Counted from the stretch's first letter, positions 8,480 through 21,532 are shown. The stretch is DNA of 41,046 nt from Mycoplasmopsis iners ATCC 19705 (GCF_000701805.1 NZ_JNJW01000005.1:1-41046); one strand, 5' to 3'. The notes: generated from the sequence alone by a model not told the origin. Numbers and translations are program-made.

Positions 8480-8713
8480 ATGGACATAAATAAAGGATTA
8501 GTTGCTATTGGCGTTGGTTTAGCAATGTTAGGAACTTTTGGAACAGGTATGGGTCAAGGTTTTGCAGCTGGTAAAGCAGCCGAAGCTGTTGGAAGAAACC
8601 CAGAAGCTAACTCAAAAATCCGTCTTATGATGCTTATTGGTTCAGGTGTTGCTGAATCAGCAGCTATTTACTCGCTTGTTATTTCATTCATTTTAATTTT
8701 CGTTTACGCTTAA
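8480..8713 (+). CDS. atpE: ATP synthase Fo subunit c (rotor ring)
   Basis: The 77-residue hairpin protein forms the rotating c-ring. Helix 1 contains the GxGxGxG-like packing motif ([15 protein letters not shown]), the polar loop contains EAVGRNPEA, and helix 2 contains the ion-carrying carboxylate E59. Q26, V57, E59, S60 and Y64 have the same relative spacing as the sodium-binding residues Q32, V63, E65, S66 and Y70 of Ilyobacter-type c subunits, although the position of T67 is alanine here. The ribosome site is AGGAGG. atpF starts one base after the stop codon. Confidence 0.97.
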   Translation: MDINKGLVAIGVGLAMLGTFGTGMGQGFAAGKAAEAVGRNPEANSKIRLMMLIGSGVAESAAIYSLVISFILIFVYA

Positions 8714-8714
8714 A

Positions 8715-9272
8715 ATGATTATTTCAATTTCTGAAAGTGCACTTAAAGAACAAACTTTATCGGAAAGTTTAACTGAAAAATTTGCCAAGATTTTTCCCAC
8801 CTGACCGATGATGGTTGCTACTTTAATAGCACTAGCATTAAGTATTTTATTTTTATATTTTTTAGCTTATAAACCTATAAAAAAGGCAATTAAAGCAAGA
8901 CAAGAATATATTCAAAATAATATAGATAGTGCTAAAGCACTAAAAGATCAATCACAACAACAATTAGATCAAGCGAATGAAAAGCTTGCTCAAGCTCAAA
9001 ACGAAGCTTCACAAATTGTGCAAGATGGTATCAATCGTTCAAACAAAATCATGATGAACTATATTGCGCATGCTCGTAATACTTCAAAGAGAATGCTTGA
9101 AGAAGCACGGATGGACGTGGCAAAACAAAAAGAAGAATTCTTTGAAGAATCAAAAAATCAAATTGCTGAAGTTGCTAGTGAATTATCAAAGAAAATTTTA
9201 CAAAGCACAGTTTCGCCTGAAACAGAACAAGCAATTATTGATGAATTCTTAAAAGAAGGACAAGTTAACTAA
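8715..9272 (+). CDS. atpF: ATP synthase Fo subunit b (stator stalk)
   Basis: The 185-residue protein is the peripheral stalk that links Fo to F1. A 30-residue N-terminal tail precedes one membrane helix (MMVATLIALALSILFLYFLAY). After it come a basic junction and a long charged coiled coil. I chose the ATG at 8715, one base after the atpE stop; the next in-frame ATGs (8808) lie at the membrane helix, beyond a TGA tryptophan. There is no lipobox cysteine, unlike the b subunits of some mycoplasmas that are lipoproteins. The stop overlaps the atpH start by one base (TAATG). Confidence 0.95.
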
Positions 9273-9823
9273 TGTACAAAAAAACAAATTTGGATGCTTA
9301 TGCCTTGGCAATCTATGAACTATCTGTAGAAATGGGCGTAGCTAAAGAAACAACATTATTGTTAACTGCATTATTCAAAGAATTAAAAAAAGATACATCA
9401 TTTATTGATGTTCTAAAAAATAATGAAATTAGCAATGAAAGAAAATATGAATTTATTGAACATGTTTTTGCTAATTTTGAAAAATCAACTATTGTTAAAG
9501 ACTTTTTAAAAGTTGTAGTCGAACATAAAGCATCAAATAATTTGTTAAGAATTATTGGTGTGTATTTAAGAATGGTTAATGAAAATCTTAATATGAAATT
9601 TGCAAAAATTTATAGTGCATTTCCTATCCCAGAAGACAAATTAGCCTTAATTAAAGCCAAATTAGAAAAAGAAAATAATTGTTTAGTTGATATTGAACAC
9701 ATTATTGATCCTGAAATAATAAGTGGCTTTAAAATCAAAATGGATAGTTTTATTATCGAAAATTCTTTAGGTGCTGACTTAAAGAAACTAAAAAATATTA
9801 TTACAAAAAAAGAGGAGGTTTAA
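9272..9823 (+). CDS. atpH: ATP synthase F1 subunit delta
   Basis: The 183-residue protein sits on top of F1 and ties it to the b stalk. It begins [13 protein letters not shown], the conserved N-terminal helix of the OSCP/delta family. It ends with the conserved C-terminal element [30 protein letters not shown] shortened here to its key features: [10 protein letters not shown] and a following [10 protein letters not shown]. It overlaps atpF by one base and is followed after one base by atpA, so the whole block is translationally coupled. Confidence 0.95.
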   Translation: MYKKTNLDAYALAIYELSVEMGVAKETTLLLTALFKELKKDTSFIDVLKNNEISNERKYEFIEHVFANFEKSTIVKDFLKVVVEHKASNNLLRIIGVYLRMVNENLNMKFAKIYSAFPIPEDKLALIKAKLEKENNCLVDIEHIIDPEIISGFKIKMDSFIIENSLGADLKKLKNIITKKEEV

Positions 9824-9824
9824 G

Positions 9825-11404
9825 ATGGCTAATTCAGTTTATGATATATCAGCAATTATCAAAGATAGAATTAAGAACTTTAATGCCTCAAAAATTGATT
9901 ATTCAGAAATTGGTCATGTTATCACAATAGGTGATGGTATAGCGCTTGTTAGTGGTCTTGAAAAAGCTAAAAATGGCGAAATTATTGTTTTCAAAAATGA
10001 TATTTATGGCCTAGTTTTAAACCTTGAAGAAGAAGTTATTGGTGTTGCGATTTTTGGTAATGCTAGTGAACTTTCTGAAGGTGATGAATGTAGATGTAGT
10101 GGTGAAGTTATATCAATTCCAGTAGGCGATGAATTAGTTGGTAGAGTAGTTAATTCATTAGGTGAACCAATTGATGGTCTTGGTAAAATTAAAAGCCAAA
10201 AACTAAGTGAAATTTTCAAAGTAGCACCCGGCGTTATGACCCGTCAAGAAGTTAACCAACCATTAGAAACAGGTATTATTGCTATTGACTCAATGATTCC
10301 AATCGGTAAAGGTCAACGTGAATTGATTATTGGCGATAGACAAACTGGTAAAACTGCTATTGCTATTGACACAATAATCAATCAAAAAGGCAAAAACGTA
10401 AAATGTGTTTATGTGGCTATTGGGCAAAAAAATTCCACAGTGGCACAAATTGTTCAAAAATTAAAAGATATGGGAGCAATGGAATATACAACAGTTGTTG
10501 TTTCGGGAGCTAGTGAATTAGCACCACAACAATACATCGCTCCATATACTGGAGTTACAATTGCTGAAGAATGAATGTCAAAAGGCGAAAATGTTTTAGT
10601 TGTTTATGACGATTTATCAAAACATGCTGTGGCTTATAGAACATTATCATTGCTTTTAAGAAGACCTCCTGGTCGTGAAGCTTATCCTGGTGATGTTTTC
10701 TATTTACACTCACAATTATTAGAGAGAGCAACTAGAGTTACTCCTGAATTTGGTGGAGGCTCAATCACAGCTTTACCAATTGTTGAAACTCAACAAGGTG
10801 ATATTTCAGCTTATATTCCAACTAATGTTATTTCAATTACTGATGGACAAATTTTTACTAGAGAAAGCTTATTTAACTCTGGTCAGAGACCAGCGGTTGA
10901 TGTTGGTTTTTCAGTTAGTCGGGTAGGTTCAAGTGCGCAAGTTAAAGCAATGAAAGAAGTTGCTTCATCATTAAAATTAGAACTAGCACAATATAATGAA
11001 ATGCTTGCTTTTGCTCAATTTGGTTCAGATTTAGACGAATCAACTAAAAACATCTTACGTCATGGTGCAAAAGTATATGAATTTTTAAAACAAGAACAAT
11101 ACACCCCTTATTCACAAATGGTGCAAATCGCTATTTTAATGAGTGTTAAGGAAAAAATTATTAATCCATTACCAATTGACCAAATCAAGAATTTCCGTAC
11201 CAAAATTATTAAATTTGTTAATGAAACAGAAGCGGGAAAAACCATTTATGAAAAACTTAAAGCAAACAAATTTGCTTTAAATGATGAAATTAGAAACGAA
11301 TTAATTAATGCATTAATTTCAATTGTTGAAAAAATAATCAACAAATTACCTAACTATAATCCAAAAGACTATTTACCTATTCCAGCGAAGTTGTTAAATA
11401 AATA

Positions 11405-11405
<1 letters not shown>
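9825..11405 (+). CDS. atpA: ATP synthase F1 subunit alpha
   Basis: The 526-residue non-catalytic subunit alternates with beta in the F1 hexamer. The N-terminal beta-barrel is followed by the nucleotide-binding domain with P-loop GDRQTGKT at residues 170-177. The family motif [17 protein letters not shown] is visible near residue 360. A TGA tryptophan at codon 250 (IAEEWMSKG) would split the gene under the standard code. The ribosome site AGAGGAGG lies in the end of atpH. The stop overlaps atpG by one base. Confidence 0.98.
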
Positions 11406-13810
<2,405 letters not shown>

Positions 13811-13811
<1 letters not shown>

Positions 13812-14224
13812 TGGCTAAAAAAACTTATTTAAAAATAATTACCGTTAATGGTATTTTCTATGAAGGAGAAGTTGAAGCGGTTAATTTAAAAACAAAAGAT
13901 GGTGGGGCTATGACTATATTAGCCGACCACTCAACTTTTGTAAGTAACATTGACGTTTGCAAAATGACAATTAACTATCCTCATAGTGAAGATTACAAAA
14001 TTTGTTCAATTGGCTCAGGTTTGCTTTATGTTGACGCCAAAAGCATTAAGATCATTACTGATGACATTATTTATGCAAGTGATATCAATATTAAAAGAGC
14101 AGAATCTGATAAAGAAGACTTGTTGAGAAAAATTCAACAAGTTAAAAACGAAAAAGAAAGAGCCATCTTTGAATACAAATTGCGTAAAGCAATCAATCGG
14201 ATTGAGGTTTATAATAATAAATAA
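13811..14224 (+). CDS. atpC: ATP synthase F1 subunit epsilon
   Basis: The 137-residue protein binds the foot of gamma and can inhibit ATP hydrolysis. The N-terminal beta-sandwich starts LKIITVNGIFYEGEVEAV, followed by TKDGGAMTILADHSTFVSNID, the usual epsilon pattern in which a short G-x-x-T/G-I-L-x-x-H motif is seen. The C-terminal helical hairpin is charged. It overlaps atpD by one base. A terminator follows directly, ending the ATP synthase operon. Confidence 0.95.
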
Positions 14225-14246
14225 AAATGGCATTTTGCCATTTTTT
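14225..14246 (+). terminator. Terminator of the ATP synthase operon
   Basis: AAATGGC (14225-14231) pairs with GCCATTT (14237-14243) across a 5-base loop and runs into a stretch of T residues. Confidence 0.85.
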
Positions 14247-14274
14247 AATATCATTTAATTAACGCCAAATTAAG

Positions 14275-14280
14275 TAGAAT
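14275..14280 (+). promoter_or_regulatory. -10 box of the lipoprotein gene, very close to its start codon
   Basis: TAGAAT ends eight bases before the ATG at 14289, so the transcript would have almost no leader. A short GGA (14281-14283) lies between. No clear -35 box is visible. Confidence 0.4.
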
Positions 14281-14288
14281 GGAAAATT

Positions 14289-16094
14289 ATGAATAAAAAA
14301 ATAATTAAATGATCATTTTTAGGAAGCAGTTTATTGCCAATTATTGCCCTGCCAATTAGTTGTCAGGATAAGCAAAATAACATTAAACTAATAAATTATT
14401 TAAATAATTTAAATATTCCTTCCAATTTGACTAAAGAACAATTAATTTATTTTGTTAATTATCAATTAGACCAAGACAACTTTAGTGAAGATCTAATTGA
14501 TTTAAACATTAAAAACAATAAATTAGATTTATTGTTTGGCAACGGAATTGTAATTGAAAAAGACTATGAAACAGATCTTTTAGTTAAAAAAGATTCAGTT
14601 ATTATTGAAAATGATAGTTATAAAATTTTAGATGAAGCTAATTTAACAAATATTGATGTTTTAACAGCATTTGCTCCTAAAAATTATGTAAATAAAAACG
14701 ATTATCAAAATCAAATTTGAAGTGAACATAACCAATTTGGTTATTTATCAAATCAAGTTGTGCTTCCAAATTTACAATTATTAATTTATAAAGCGTTATC
14801 AAACAACCCACTTTTTATTAAAAATAAAAATGCAGTTGATAATCTTAGATTAACAGCATTTGCCAAGTCTTTGGAACAGCAAAAATATTTTTTAGACAGC
14901 TTAAATTTTTATCTAAAAAAATACCAATTCACTAGTGAAAAAGGCGAATTAGGCAAAGTACAAATGAGCAATATAGTATTAAATTCAGGATATTTATCAG
15001 CTAAATTTAGCTTTTGAAATCAAAAAAACACTGAAGAAATAGCACAACCAATTACTTTATATTTAGATGGTTTTTTTAATAATGAAACAGTTTATAAAAA
15101 ATATCCTGATAAATTAACTAACCAAATACTTGATTTAAATGATAATAGCATTCATTTAAATGAACAATATAACAACCCTTTGATTAAATTCAAAAATAAT
15201 ATTTTAAATTTAATTGATTTTGACGCTACGATGCATAGTGGCATTTTATATAAACAATATAACATTAATTCTTTCAAATATTTGATTGATAATTGAAAAG
15301 AAATCTTTTTAATTGATAATTTGAACGACCAAAAACTCTATGAAATAGTTAATTTTGAATTCACCGATTTATTGAATAATAGTTATTCAATAGGTTTATT
15401 AAATGTGAAAGTTGGCGAAACTATTTATCCGTGATATTCAATTGATTTTACAGAACATAAACACTTGTTTAATGGTTTCTATATTAAAAATGAATTGGGC
15501 TTGCTTAACAAAAAAACCAGTGAAAATTACTTTTCTTATTCTACTTTGACAAAACAAAATGATCAGTTAGTTTATCCGCAAGGAATTGACGCAAATGCCT
15601 TTTTTGAAGCTAATTTAGAAGATATTGTTAATTTTGGAATTATGCAAAATGTTAACAATTTAGCAATGTGAAACAACTTTTCAATGTTTGAAGTAAGTCC
15701 AGAATATGTAATAAGCAACAAAGCAGAATTTGAGAAAAAATTGTCATTGATAATTTCACAACTTGTATTGTTGTATTACATTAAGAATTCAGATAACACC
15801 TTAATAAAAGAAGTAAAAATCACAATAGACCCAAACAATGATTTTTATAACGCGAATTACGATTTAGGTTCAATACCTATTAAAATCGACTTTATAGATC
15901 ATAAAAATAATCAAATGTTAAATTTGAATAATCAGAATTTAACATTTGAATTAAAGGGCTTTAAAGGCACAAATTTTGCTCAAATAGATAGTAAAAAAGC
16001 TGAATTAGATAAATTAACTAACAAACAATATTTAGAAGAACCCATAAGCGGTCAAACACCCCCTTATTTAGTTAGAAAAAACCGGCAAAATTAA
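14289..16094 (+). CDS. Lipoprotein of unknown function (601 residues)
   Basis: The protein begins with a basic start, a hydrophobic stretch (SFLGSSLLPIIALPIS) and a lipobox ending at C25, so it should be lipid-anchored and face outward. The rest is rich in Asn, Lys, Leu and Ile with no transmembrane segment and no motif I recognise. Seven in-frame TGA codons encode tryptophan, and I find no frameshift over the whole length. The start lies 64 bases after the atpC stop, beyond the ATP operon terminator, with its own -10 box. The stop codon is inside the loop of a bidirectional terminator. It could be a surface antigen or a substrate-binding protein; the sequence does not decide this. Confidence 0.85.
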
Positions 16095-16106
16095 TGCCGG
16101 TTTTTT
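16076..16106. terminator. Bidirectional terminator between the lipoprotein and rnc units
   Basis: Twelve bases at 16076-16087 pair with 16095-16106 around a 7-base loop that holds the lipoprotein stop codon. A-runs and T-runs at both ends give a T-tail on either strand, so it can end both converging transcripts. Confidence 0.85.
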
Positions 16107-16168
16107 AAATTGTTAAATCGAATATCAGATTAAATTTTACCATTTAAGCTATAAATAAGTCTAAATAC

Positions 16169-16852
16169 CTATTTTTGTAATTTTTCAAGAGCATCTTTAG
16201 CTGCGTTCTCTTCAGCTTCAAGTTTACTTTTTCCAGAACCTTTTCCAAAGATATTTTCAGCATGAATAACCTTAGATTCAAATACTCCATCTTTTTGTAT
16301 AGTTACATAATTGACAGCATGTTTTGAAAAACTTTGGATGTATTCTTGAAAAGTAGTTTTGGCATCTTTAAGATTTTCTTTGATTAATTTATCTGCCGAA
16401 GGGAATAAAGTGTGTTTTAGGAATTGATTTGTTTTTTCAATTCCTTGATCTAAATAAATTGCAGCGACTAATGATTCAAAAATATCAGCGCCAACTTTTT
16501 CAGATTTTTTCACTTCTAAAGACATTTGTCCAGGGGCAGTAAATAAAAAATTTCTTAAGTCTAAATTGAAAGAAATTTCATTTAAATTTTTAGTATTAAC
16601 CATTTTTGAACGAAGTAAAGTTAAATTACCTGGTCCAATGTGTTTGAATCTTTTTAATAAATAATTAGAAACTAAAAATTGCAAAATTGAATCGCCTAAA
16701 AATTCTAAAGTTTCATAGCTATTAATGTCTTTAAGACTATTTTTCTTGAAATTAGAGTGAGAAACATGTGTTAGAGCTTCACGATAAAAGGAATAAGTGT
16801 TTGGAAATATATTAAAATGTTGTAATAACTCTTTTAAACTATTAAATTTCAT
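16169..16852 (-). CDS. rnc: Ribonuclease III
   Basis: The 227-residue endonuclease cuts double-stranded RNA, including rRNA precursors. The catalytic domain shows the family signature ETLEFLGDS at residues 47-55 (E47, E50 and D54 are expected metal ligands). The second acidic pair follows in ADIFESLVAAIYLD. The C-terminal double-stranded RNA-binding domain ends with GKGSGKSKLEAEENAAKDAL. The start codon lies inside the end of plsX (11-bp overlap), so rnc is the last gene of the asp23-like, fakA, plsX, rnc unit. Confidence 0.97.
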   Translation of the reverse strand: MKFNSLKELLQHFNIFPNTYSFYREALTHVSHSNFKKNSLKDINSYETLEFLGDSILQFLVSNYLLKRFKHIGPGNLTLLRSKMVNTKNLNEISFNLDLRNFLFTAPGQMSLEVKKSEKVGADIFESLVAAIYLDQGIEKTNQFLKHTLFPSADKLIKENLKDAKTTFQEYIQSFSKHAVNYVTIQKDGVFESKVIHAENIFGKGSGKSKLEAEENAAKDALEKLQK

Positions 16853-17837
16853 TAGGATTCAACTCTTTTTTGATTTTTGTTAAAAGATCATTTTCTAAGG
16901 CTAGTTTAATTTGACCAAGCGCACCTAAATAAGCCTTATCATCGCTCGAACCATGAGATTTAATTACTAAACCATTAACTCCAATAACTCAAGCTGCGCC
17001 AACATTTCTGTAATCTAAAGTTTCAGCAACATCATTAAATGCGCCTTTAAGGAAAAGATAACCAATTTTACGAATTGTTTTAGCCATAATTTTATCTTTT
17101 AGTAAATTTTTAAAAGATAAAATCGCACCTTCTAAGCTTTTTAGGACTAAGTTGCCACCATAACCATCAATTAATGCCACATCAGTAATAGCATTGAGTA
17201 AGTTTCTGCTTTCAATATAGCCTTGGTAATTTAGCGAAGTGTCGTTTTTAAGTAATTCATTGGCTTCTTTAGTAGTGTCTAAACCTTTATATTCTTCTGT
17301 TCCGATGTTTATTAAACCTATTTTTGGGTTTGCTTTTTTCATTAAAATTTGTGCAAAGATTTTTGCGATTTTAGCTCATTCATATATGTATTCGGCTTTT
17401 GTTTCTAAATTGGCGCCAACATCTAAAAGTAAAAATTTTTCACCTTTTATAGTAGGCATTATAGGCATAAAAGCTGGTCTAGAAATACCTTTAAGTCTTT
17501 TGCTTTTCAATGTAGCTGCAGCTAAATATAATCCAGAATCTCCAGAAGATAAAATAGCATCAACTTGATTATTAGCCAAAAGATCAAAAGCTCGATTCAT
17601 TGATGTAGGCTCTTGAAGTGCTTGACGAATATTTTTTTTGTCTTGAGAGACTAGATTATTATCAATAATAAATACATTTTTTGGCATTTCGTCTTTGTAA
17701 AATTCTCTAATTTCATTTTCAGGACCGATCAAAGTAATTTCAAAATTAGGGTTCAATTTAAGAAAATTGCTGGTTGCAATTAAACCAGCAGTTATCCCGT
17801 TATCATTCCCATTTAAATCAAAGGCAATTTTAAACAT
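16842..17837 (-). CDS. plsX: Phosphate acyltransferase PlsX
   Basis: The 331-residue enzyme interconverts acyl-ACP and acyl-phosphate, the acyl donor for PlsY in phospholipid synthesis. It begins KIAFDLNGNDNG, a variant of the usual G-D-x-G-G start, and contains ILSSGDSGLYLAAATLK, the family S-x-G-x-T/S-G-A type loop, and DVGANLETKAEY. The C-terminus has LVIKSHGSSDDKAYLGAL, diagnostic of PlsX. TGA tryptophans interrupt it under the standard code. An AGGAG site precedes the ATG. fakA lies directly upstream, so the two enzymes that make and use acyl-phosphate are encoded together. Confidence 0.95.
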
Positions 17838-17845
17838 TTTTTCTC

Positions 17846-19468
17846 CTATTCAAAACTAATTAAGAAATGATATGTTGGTTGGTTGCCATGTACAATTTCT
17901 ACTTCAACATCATATTCATTGATAATAAAGTTTTGTAGTTCGCTAACATCAGCTTCAGTTACATCATTACCATAGTAAATTGTGATTAATTCTGTGCTGT
18001 TGTTAATTGTTTTTTTAATTAATTGTTGAGCCGCTTCAATGTAAGTGTCATTAGAAGTAATAATTTTAGAATCGGCAATACCAATAAATTGTCCTTCTTT
18101 AATTTTTACTCCATGCAATTTAGTGTTTCTTACTGCACGAGTGACTTCGCCTGTAACAACTAACTTAATTGCATCTTTCATGATTTCTTCATTATCTTTA
18201 GCATTTGTTTCTTTATCGAAGTTTAATAAAGCAACAATTCCTTGAACTTGACTCTTAGTTGGAATAACTCACACTCTCTTATCTTGAATAGTATGAGCAG
18301 CTTGTTGAGCTGTAAGGAAAATGTTTGAATTATTAGGCAACACAAAAACATTTTTCGCATTAACCATATTGATAGCATCAATTATTTCTTTTGCCGAAGG
18401 GTTTTGAGTTTGACCGCTTTCAATTATTGCATCAGCACCTAAATCATTCATTCTTTGGATAATACCAGAACCCAAATTACATGAAATAATTCCACATTCA
18501 TTTAATTCACCATTTGAACTATTTAAAAGAATGTTTTTGTTTTTTGATTCACTTGCTTGTTTAGTCATGTTTTCTGACTTAATTTTGGCAAATTCACCAT
18601 ATTTTTGAGCCAAATTAAGCATATCACCGGGTTTTAATGTGTGGCCATGAACTTTAACAATATCATCATCTTGAACAACAACTAATGAATTAGCTTTTTT
18701 ATGTAATGCTTTTTCAAACATTTTAAGATTAAATTCTACATTTTTATTTAACTCTAAAATAAATTCAGTGCAATAACCAAATTCACCGTCATAAACCTCA
18801 TTGTCACTAACAAATTTTTCAATTTCTTCAGTTTCAGTTGATATTTCGACTTTTTCACCTTTTACTAATTTATCCATACCAACAAGAACAGTATAGAAGC
18901 CTTCGCCACCTGAATCAGTAACACCAACTTCTCTTAAAACTTTTAATTTGTTTGGGGTGTTATCACATGCTTTTCTAGCAAAAGACACTGCCAAAGCAAA
19001 AAAGTCTTCAAATGTTGTTTGCTCATTAACAACTTTTTCTAATTCTTCTGTTGTTTCTCTAATAACAGTTAAGATTGTTCCTTCAATAGGTTTTAAAACT
19101 GATGAATAAGCTTTTTTAGTTGCTTGTTTAAAACCTTCTAATAAACCTAAAACATCAACAACAGATTTATTTTCAAAACCAATGGCAAAACCTTTAAAAA
19201 TTTGGCTTAAGATAACTCCTGAATTACCTCTAGCACCAAAAAGCATGCTTTTAGCTATTTGAGCAGAAACTTCGCCTAGATTATCTGAATTTATTTTTGG
19301 CATGATATCAACAGCTGATTGTACAGTGTGTGACATATTAGTTCCTGTATCTCCATCAGGCACAGGGAACACATTTAAAGCATCAATTCTATTTTTCGCG
19401 TTAATTAAATTGTTAGCGCCTGACAGCACAAGCTGGGCAAACATTTTTCCATCAATCTGTTTAATCAT
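17846..19468 (-). CDS. fakA: Fatty acid kinase, catalytic subunit FakA (DAK-domain protein)
   Basis: The 540-residue protein phosphorylates exogenous fatty acids held by a FakB partner, giving acyl-phosphate. The N-terminal DhaL domain contains FPVPDGDTGTNM (residues 34-45) whose aspartates bind Mg-ATP, followed by the ARGNSGVILSQ loop. A middle domain and a C-terminal EDD-like domain follow (SGQTQNPSAKEIIDAI and LPNNSNI motifs). I chose ATG 19468, with AAGGA seven bases before it. An alternative TTG lies two codons upstream. It overlaps the Asp23-like gene by 8 bp. No fakB gene is present in the window. Confidence 0.94.
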
Positions 19469-19748
19469 TAGCAATTCCTTCTATAATAATGTTTATTTTT
19501 CCTAAGTTAAGTTTTTCTTTTTTTAATTTGTATTTTAGTAGCGAATGTATTGAATTTAAAACATCTTTGCAATTTGTGTTTTTAAGCAAAATTAATGAGG
19601 CTGAAAAATTTCAATTATCATTAATTTTTTCAGCTTTGATTTTTTCATGTGAACATTCTAGATCATTTTGTAAACACATAATTTGGGCAATTCCAGGTGT
19701 AGATTCTAAAGCATCCAAAAAGATCTTTAAAACATTATCCTTTTCCAT
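19461..19748 (-). CDS. Short Asp23/YloU-like protein upstream of fakA
   Basis: The 95-residue protein is small, without membrane segments, and contains four cysteines. In Firmicutes an Asp23-family gene (yloU) sits directly before fakA (yloV), and this gene keeps that position and the same size class. Weak family traces are ESTPGIAQI near residue 20 and the terminal strand LNLGKINIIIEGI. The identification therefore rests mostly on gene order. The ATG has a GGAG site. Its stop overlaps the fakA start codon region by 8 bp (AATGATTAA arrangement), suggesting translational coupling. A TGA tryptophan lies near residue 46. Confidence 0.65.
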
Positions 19749-19897
19749 AATAACAATTTCTCCATTAATTTCAATTTTTAGTTATTGTATTTTATCAAAA
19801 AGCATTAATATATAATTAAAATTAATATTAAATAATAATGATTAATTTATCAAATAATTAATATTTATTACTAACTTAATGATTTAATGAGGGTTAT

Positions 19898-20626
19898 ATG
19901 GCTGAAACAATAAAGAAAGTTATTCTGCTTGATATTAGAGAATCATCTGAAAATCCTAATGACGCCAATATTCAAGTTATGGACGAAAACCATTGTTTTT
20001 GATTGACGGCTAAAGGTATAAATAAGCCAAATTCGAAAAATAGAAGTAATTTGTTAATTGGCTCTTTAATTGAAATTGAATATTTTTCAGCAAGGTTAAG
20101 AGACAAAACAAGTAAACTAAAAAAAGCCCATTTGTTGTCTGATATTGATTACAATAATTCAGCCTTATTAAAGTTTTTACAAAAAATCATAATTTTTTTA
20201 AAACAGTTCGCTCATTACCCGACGAAAAATATTTTTTTTAAATATCAAGAATTGTTAGAATTTATTAATGATTTAAATTCTGCTCAATATTTATTTACTA
20301 AAACTTATTTAGTTCATTCATTGTTAAAACCATTAGGTTTAGAGCCTAATTATTATCAATGTCATGTTTGTGGCAGAAAAGATCAAATAGTGTTTTTCGA
20401 CTATAATAAAGGTGGATTCGAATGTCAAGAACATTCAAACGGTTATAAATTACCCACTCACTTATTAGCTAACTTTTTTAATGCTGATCATAATTTTCAT
20501 GATTACTTGACTAAAACAACTTTAGAAATTGATACTTTTATTTACACAAAAGTTTTACAATATTTAAAAAACAATGGCTTATTTATTGATTGAGAGCCAA
20601 TGAAAGGAATAAAGAAAAATGACTAA
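19898..20626 (+). CDS. recO: DNA repair protein RecO
   Basis: The 242-residue protein helps load RecA onto single-stranded DNA together with RecR. An N-terminal OB-fold region is followed by a helical domain containing the typical GLEPNYYQC segment. A zinc site is then visible as C155-x2-C158 and C176-x2-H179, with the family FDYNKGGFEC sequence. The C-terminus is basic. Two TGA tryptophans, one near residue 35 and one near residue 232, break it under the standard code. The next gene starts inside its last codons (8-bp overlap). Confidence 0.92.
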
Positions 20627-21449
20627 ATTTATACAAAAAATCAAAAAGGATTGAAAGAAAACTCAATATATTAATTTTTCATTTGTTATCCTAATGGCAA
20701 TTTTAATGATTGCGGGCATACTGATTAATTGAGTTGTAAAAACACAAGATTATATTGCTTCAATCAATAAATTAAGTGTTGAAAACCAAAGAGAATTAAT
20801 TAAATTAGATTTATTACCCAAATTAATAAGCAATTATTGAGGCTACACTTCAACTTTTACCTATTTATCAAACACTTTTTTAATTTTGGCATTTGGTTTT
20901 TTAACTTTTCTACCTAAAAAAAGCTTCGCACAAAAAATGGCGTTTTTAGCAACAGTTTATATCACGATTACATTTGTTGTGTTTTGAACTTTAATTTTCC
21001 CAGATAGTCTTAAAAAAGGAGTGTATTCAATTCCTAATTTTATAGCTTCTGTGTTAATCCACTTTGTTAACCCTGCCATAGGTTTTGGATTATTAATTTT
21101 AAATAGAAAGCATGTTGAAATTTCTAAAAAAACAATTTGACTTTCATTTATTCCTTTGATTATTTTCTATCTTTTCGCTTTATGTTCATTCTTAATTGGG
21201 CAATCAACAGTACAACATTTAAGTGAAGCAAATAGTGAAAACGCAAACTTATATAATAAACTACATTTACAAGTTTATGCATTCTTAAATTTTGCTAAAC
21301 CACTATTTTATAGTGGTGAAAATAAAATTGTTGTTGTTTTATTAAACATTTTAATTGTAGTTGTAGGTTTAATTTTAACCCCTGCTTTAGGTTTAGCTTG
21401 AAAACACAGTTTAAAAATTAAATATCAAAATTTTATTAAAAATAATTAA
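20619..21449 (+). CDS. Polytopic membrane protein, Pr6Pr/AIG1-like topology
   Basis: The 276-residue protein has about seven hydrophobic segments. The segment YTSTFTYLSNTFLILA (second helix) and the later SVLIHFVNPAIGFGLLIL resemble the two most conserved parts of the Pr6Pr/FAR-17a/AIG1-like membrane families, F-T-x-x-S-N and L-x-H-x-x-x-P. The match is to short motifs only, so the family is tentative. Mycoplasma-specific membrane families of unknown function are another possibility. It overlaps recO by 8 bp and reuses AAAGGA within recO as ribosome site, so it is translationally coupled. A terminator follows. Confidence 0.7.
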
Positions 21450-21461
21450 CGCCAAAAACAT

Positions 21462-21492
21462 AAACATAGACATATTAGCTCTATGTTTTTTA
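21462..21492 (+). terminator. Terminator of the recO unit
   Basis: AAACATAG (21462-21469) pairs with CTATGTTT (21481-21488) across an 11-base loop and is followed by T residues. Confidence 0.7.
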
Positions 21493-21526
21493 TTTATTAA
21501 TGTTTATTAATTATTTATTAAATATT

Positions 21527-21532
21527 TATAAT
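21527..21532 (+). promoter_or_regulatory. -10 box before the tandem DHH genes
   Basis: A perfect TATAAT lies about 35 bp before the ribosome site of the first DHH gene. The -35 region is A/T-only and unclear. The three genes that follow (two DHH genes and deoB) may share this promoter. Confidence 0.5.
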
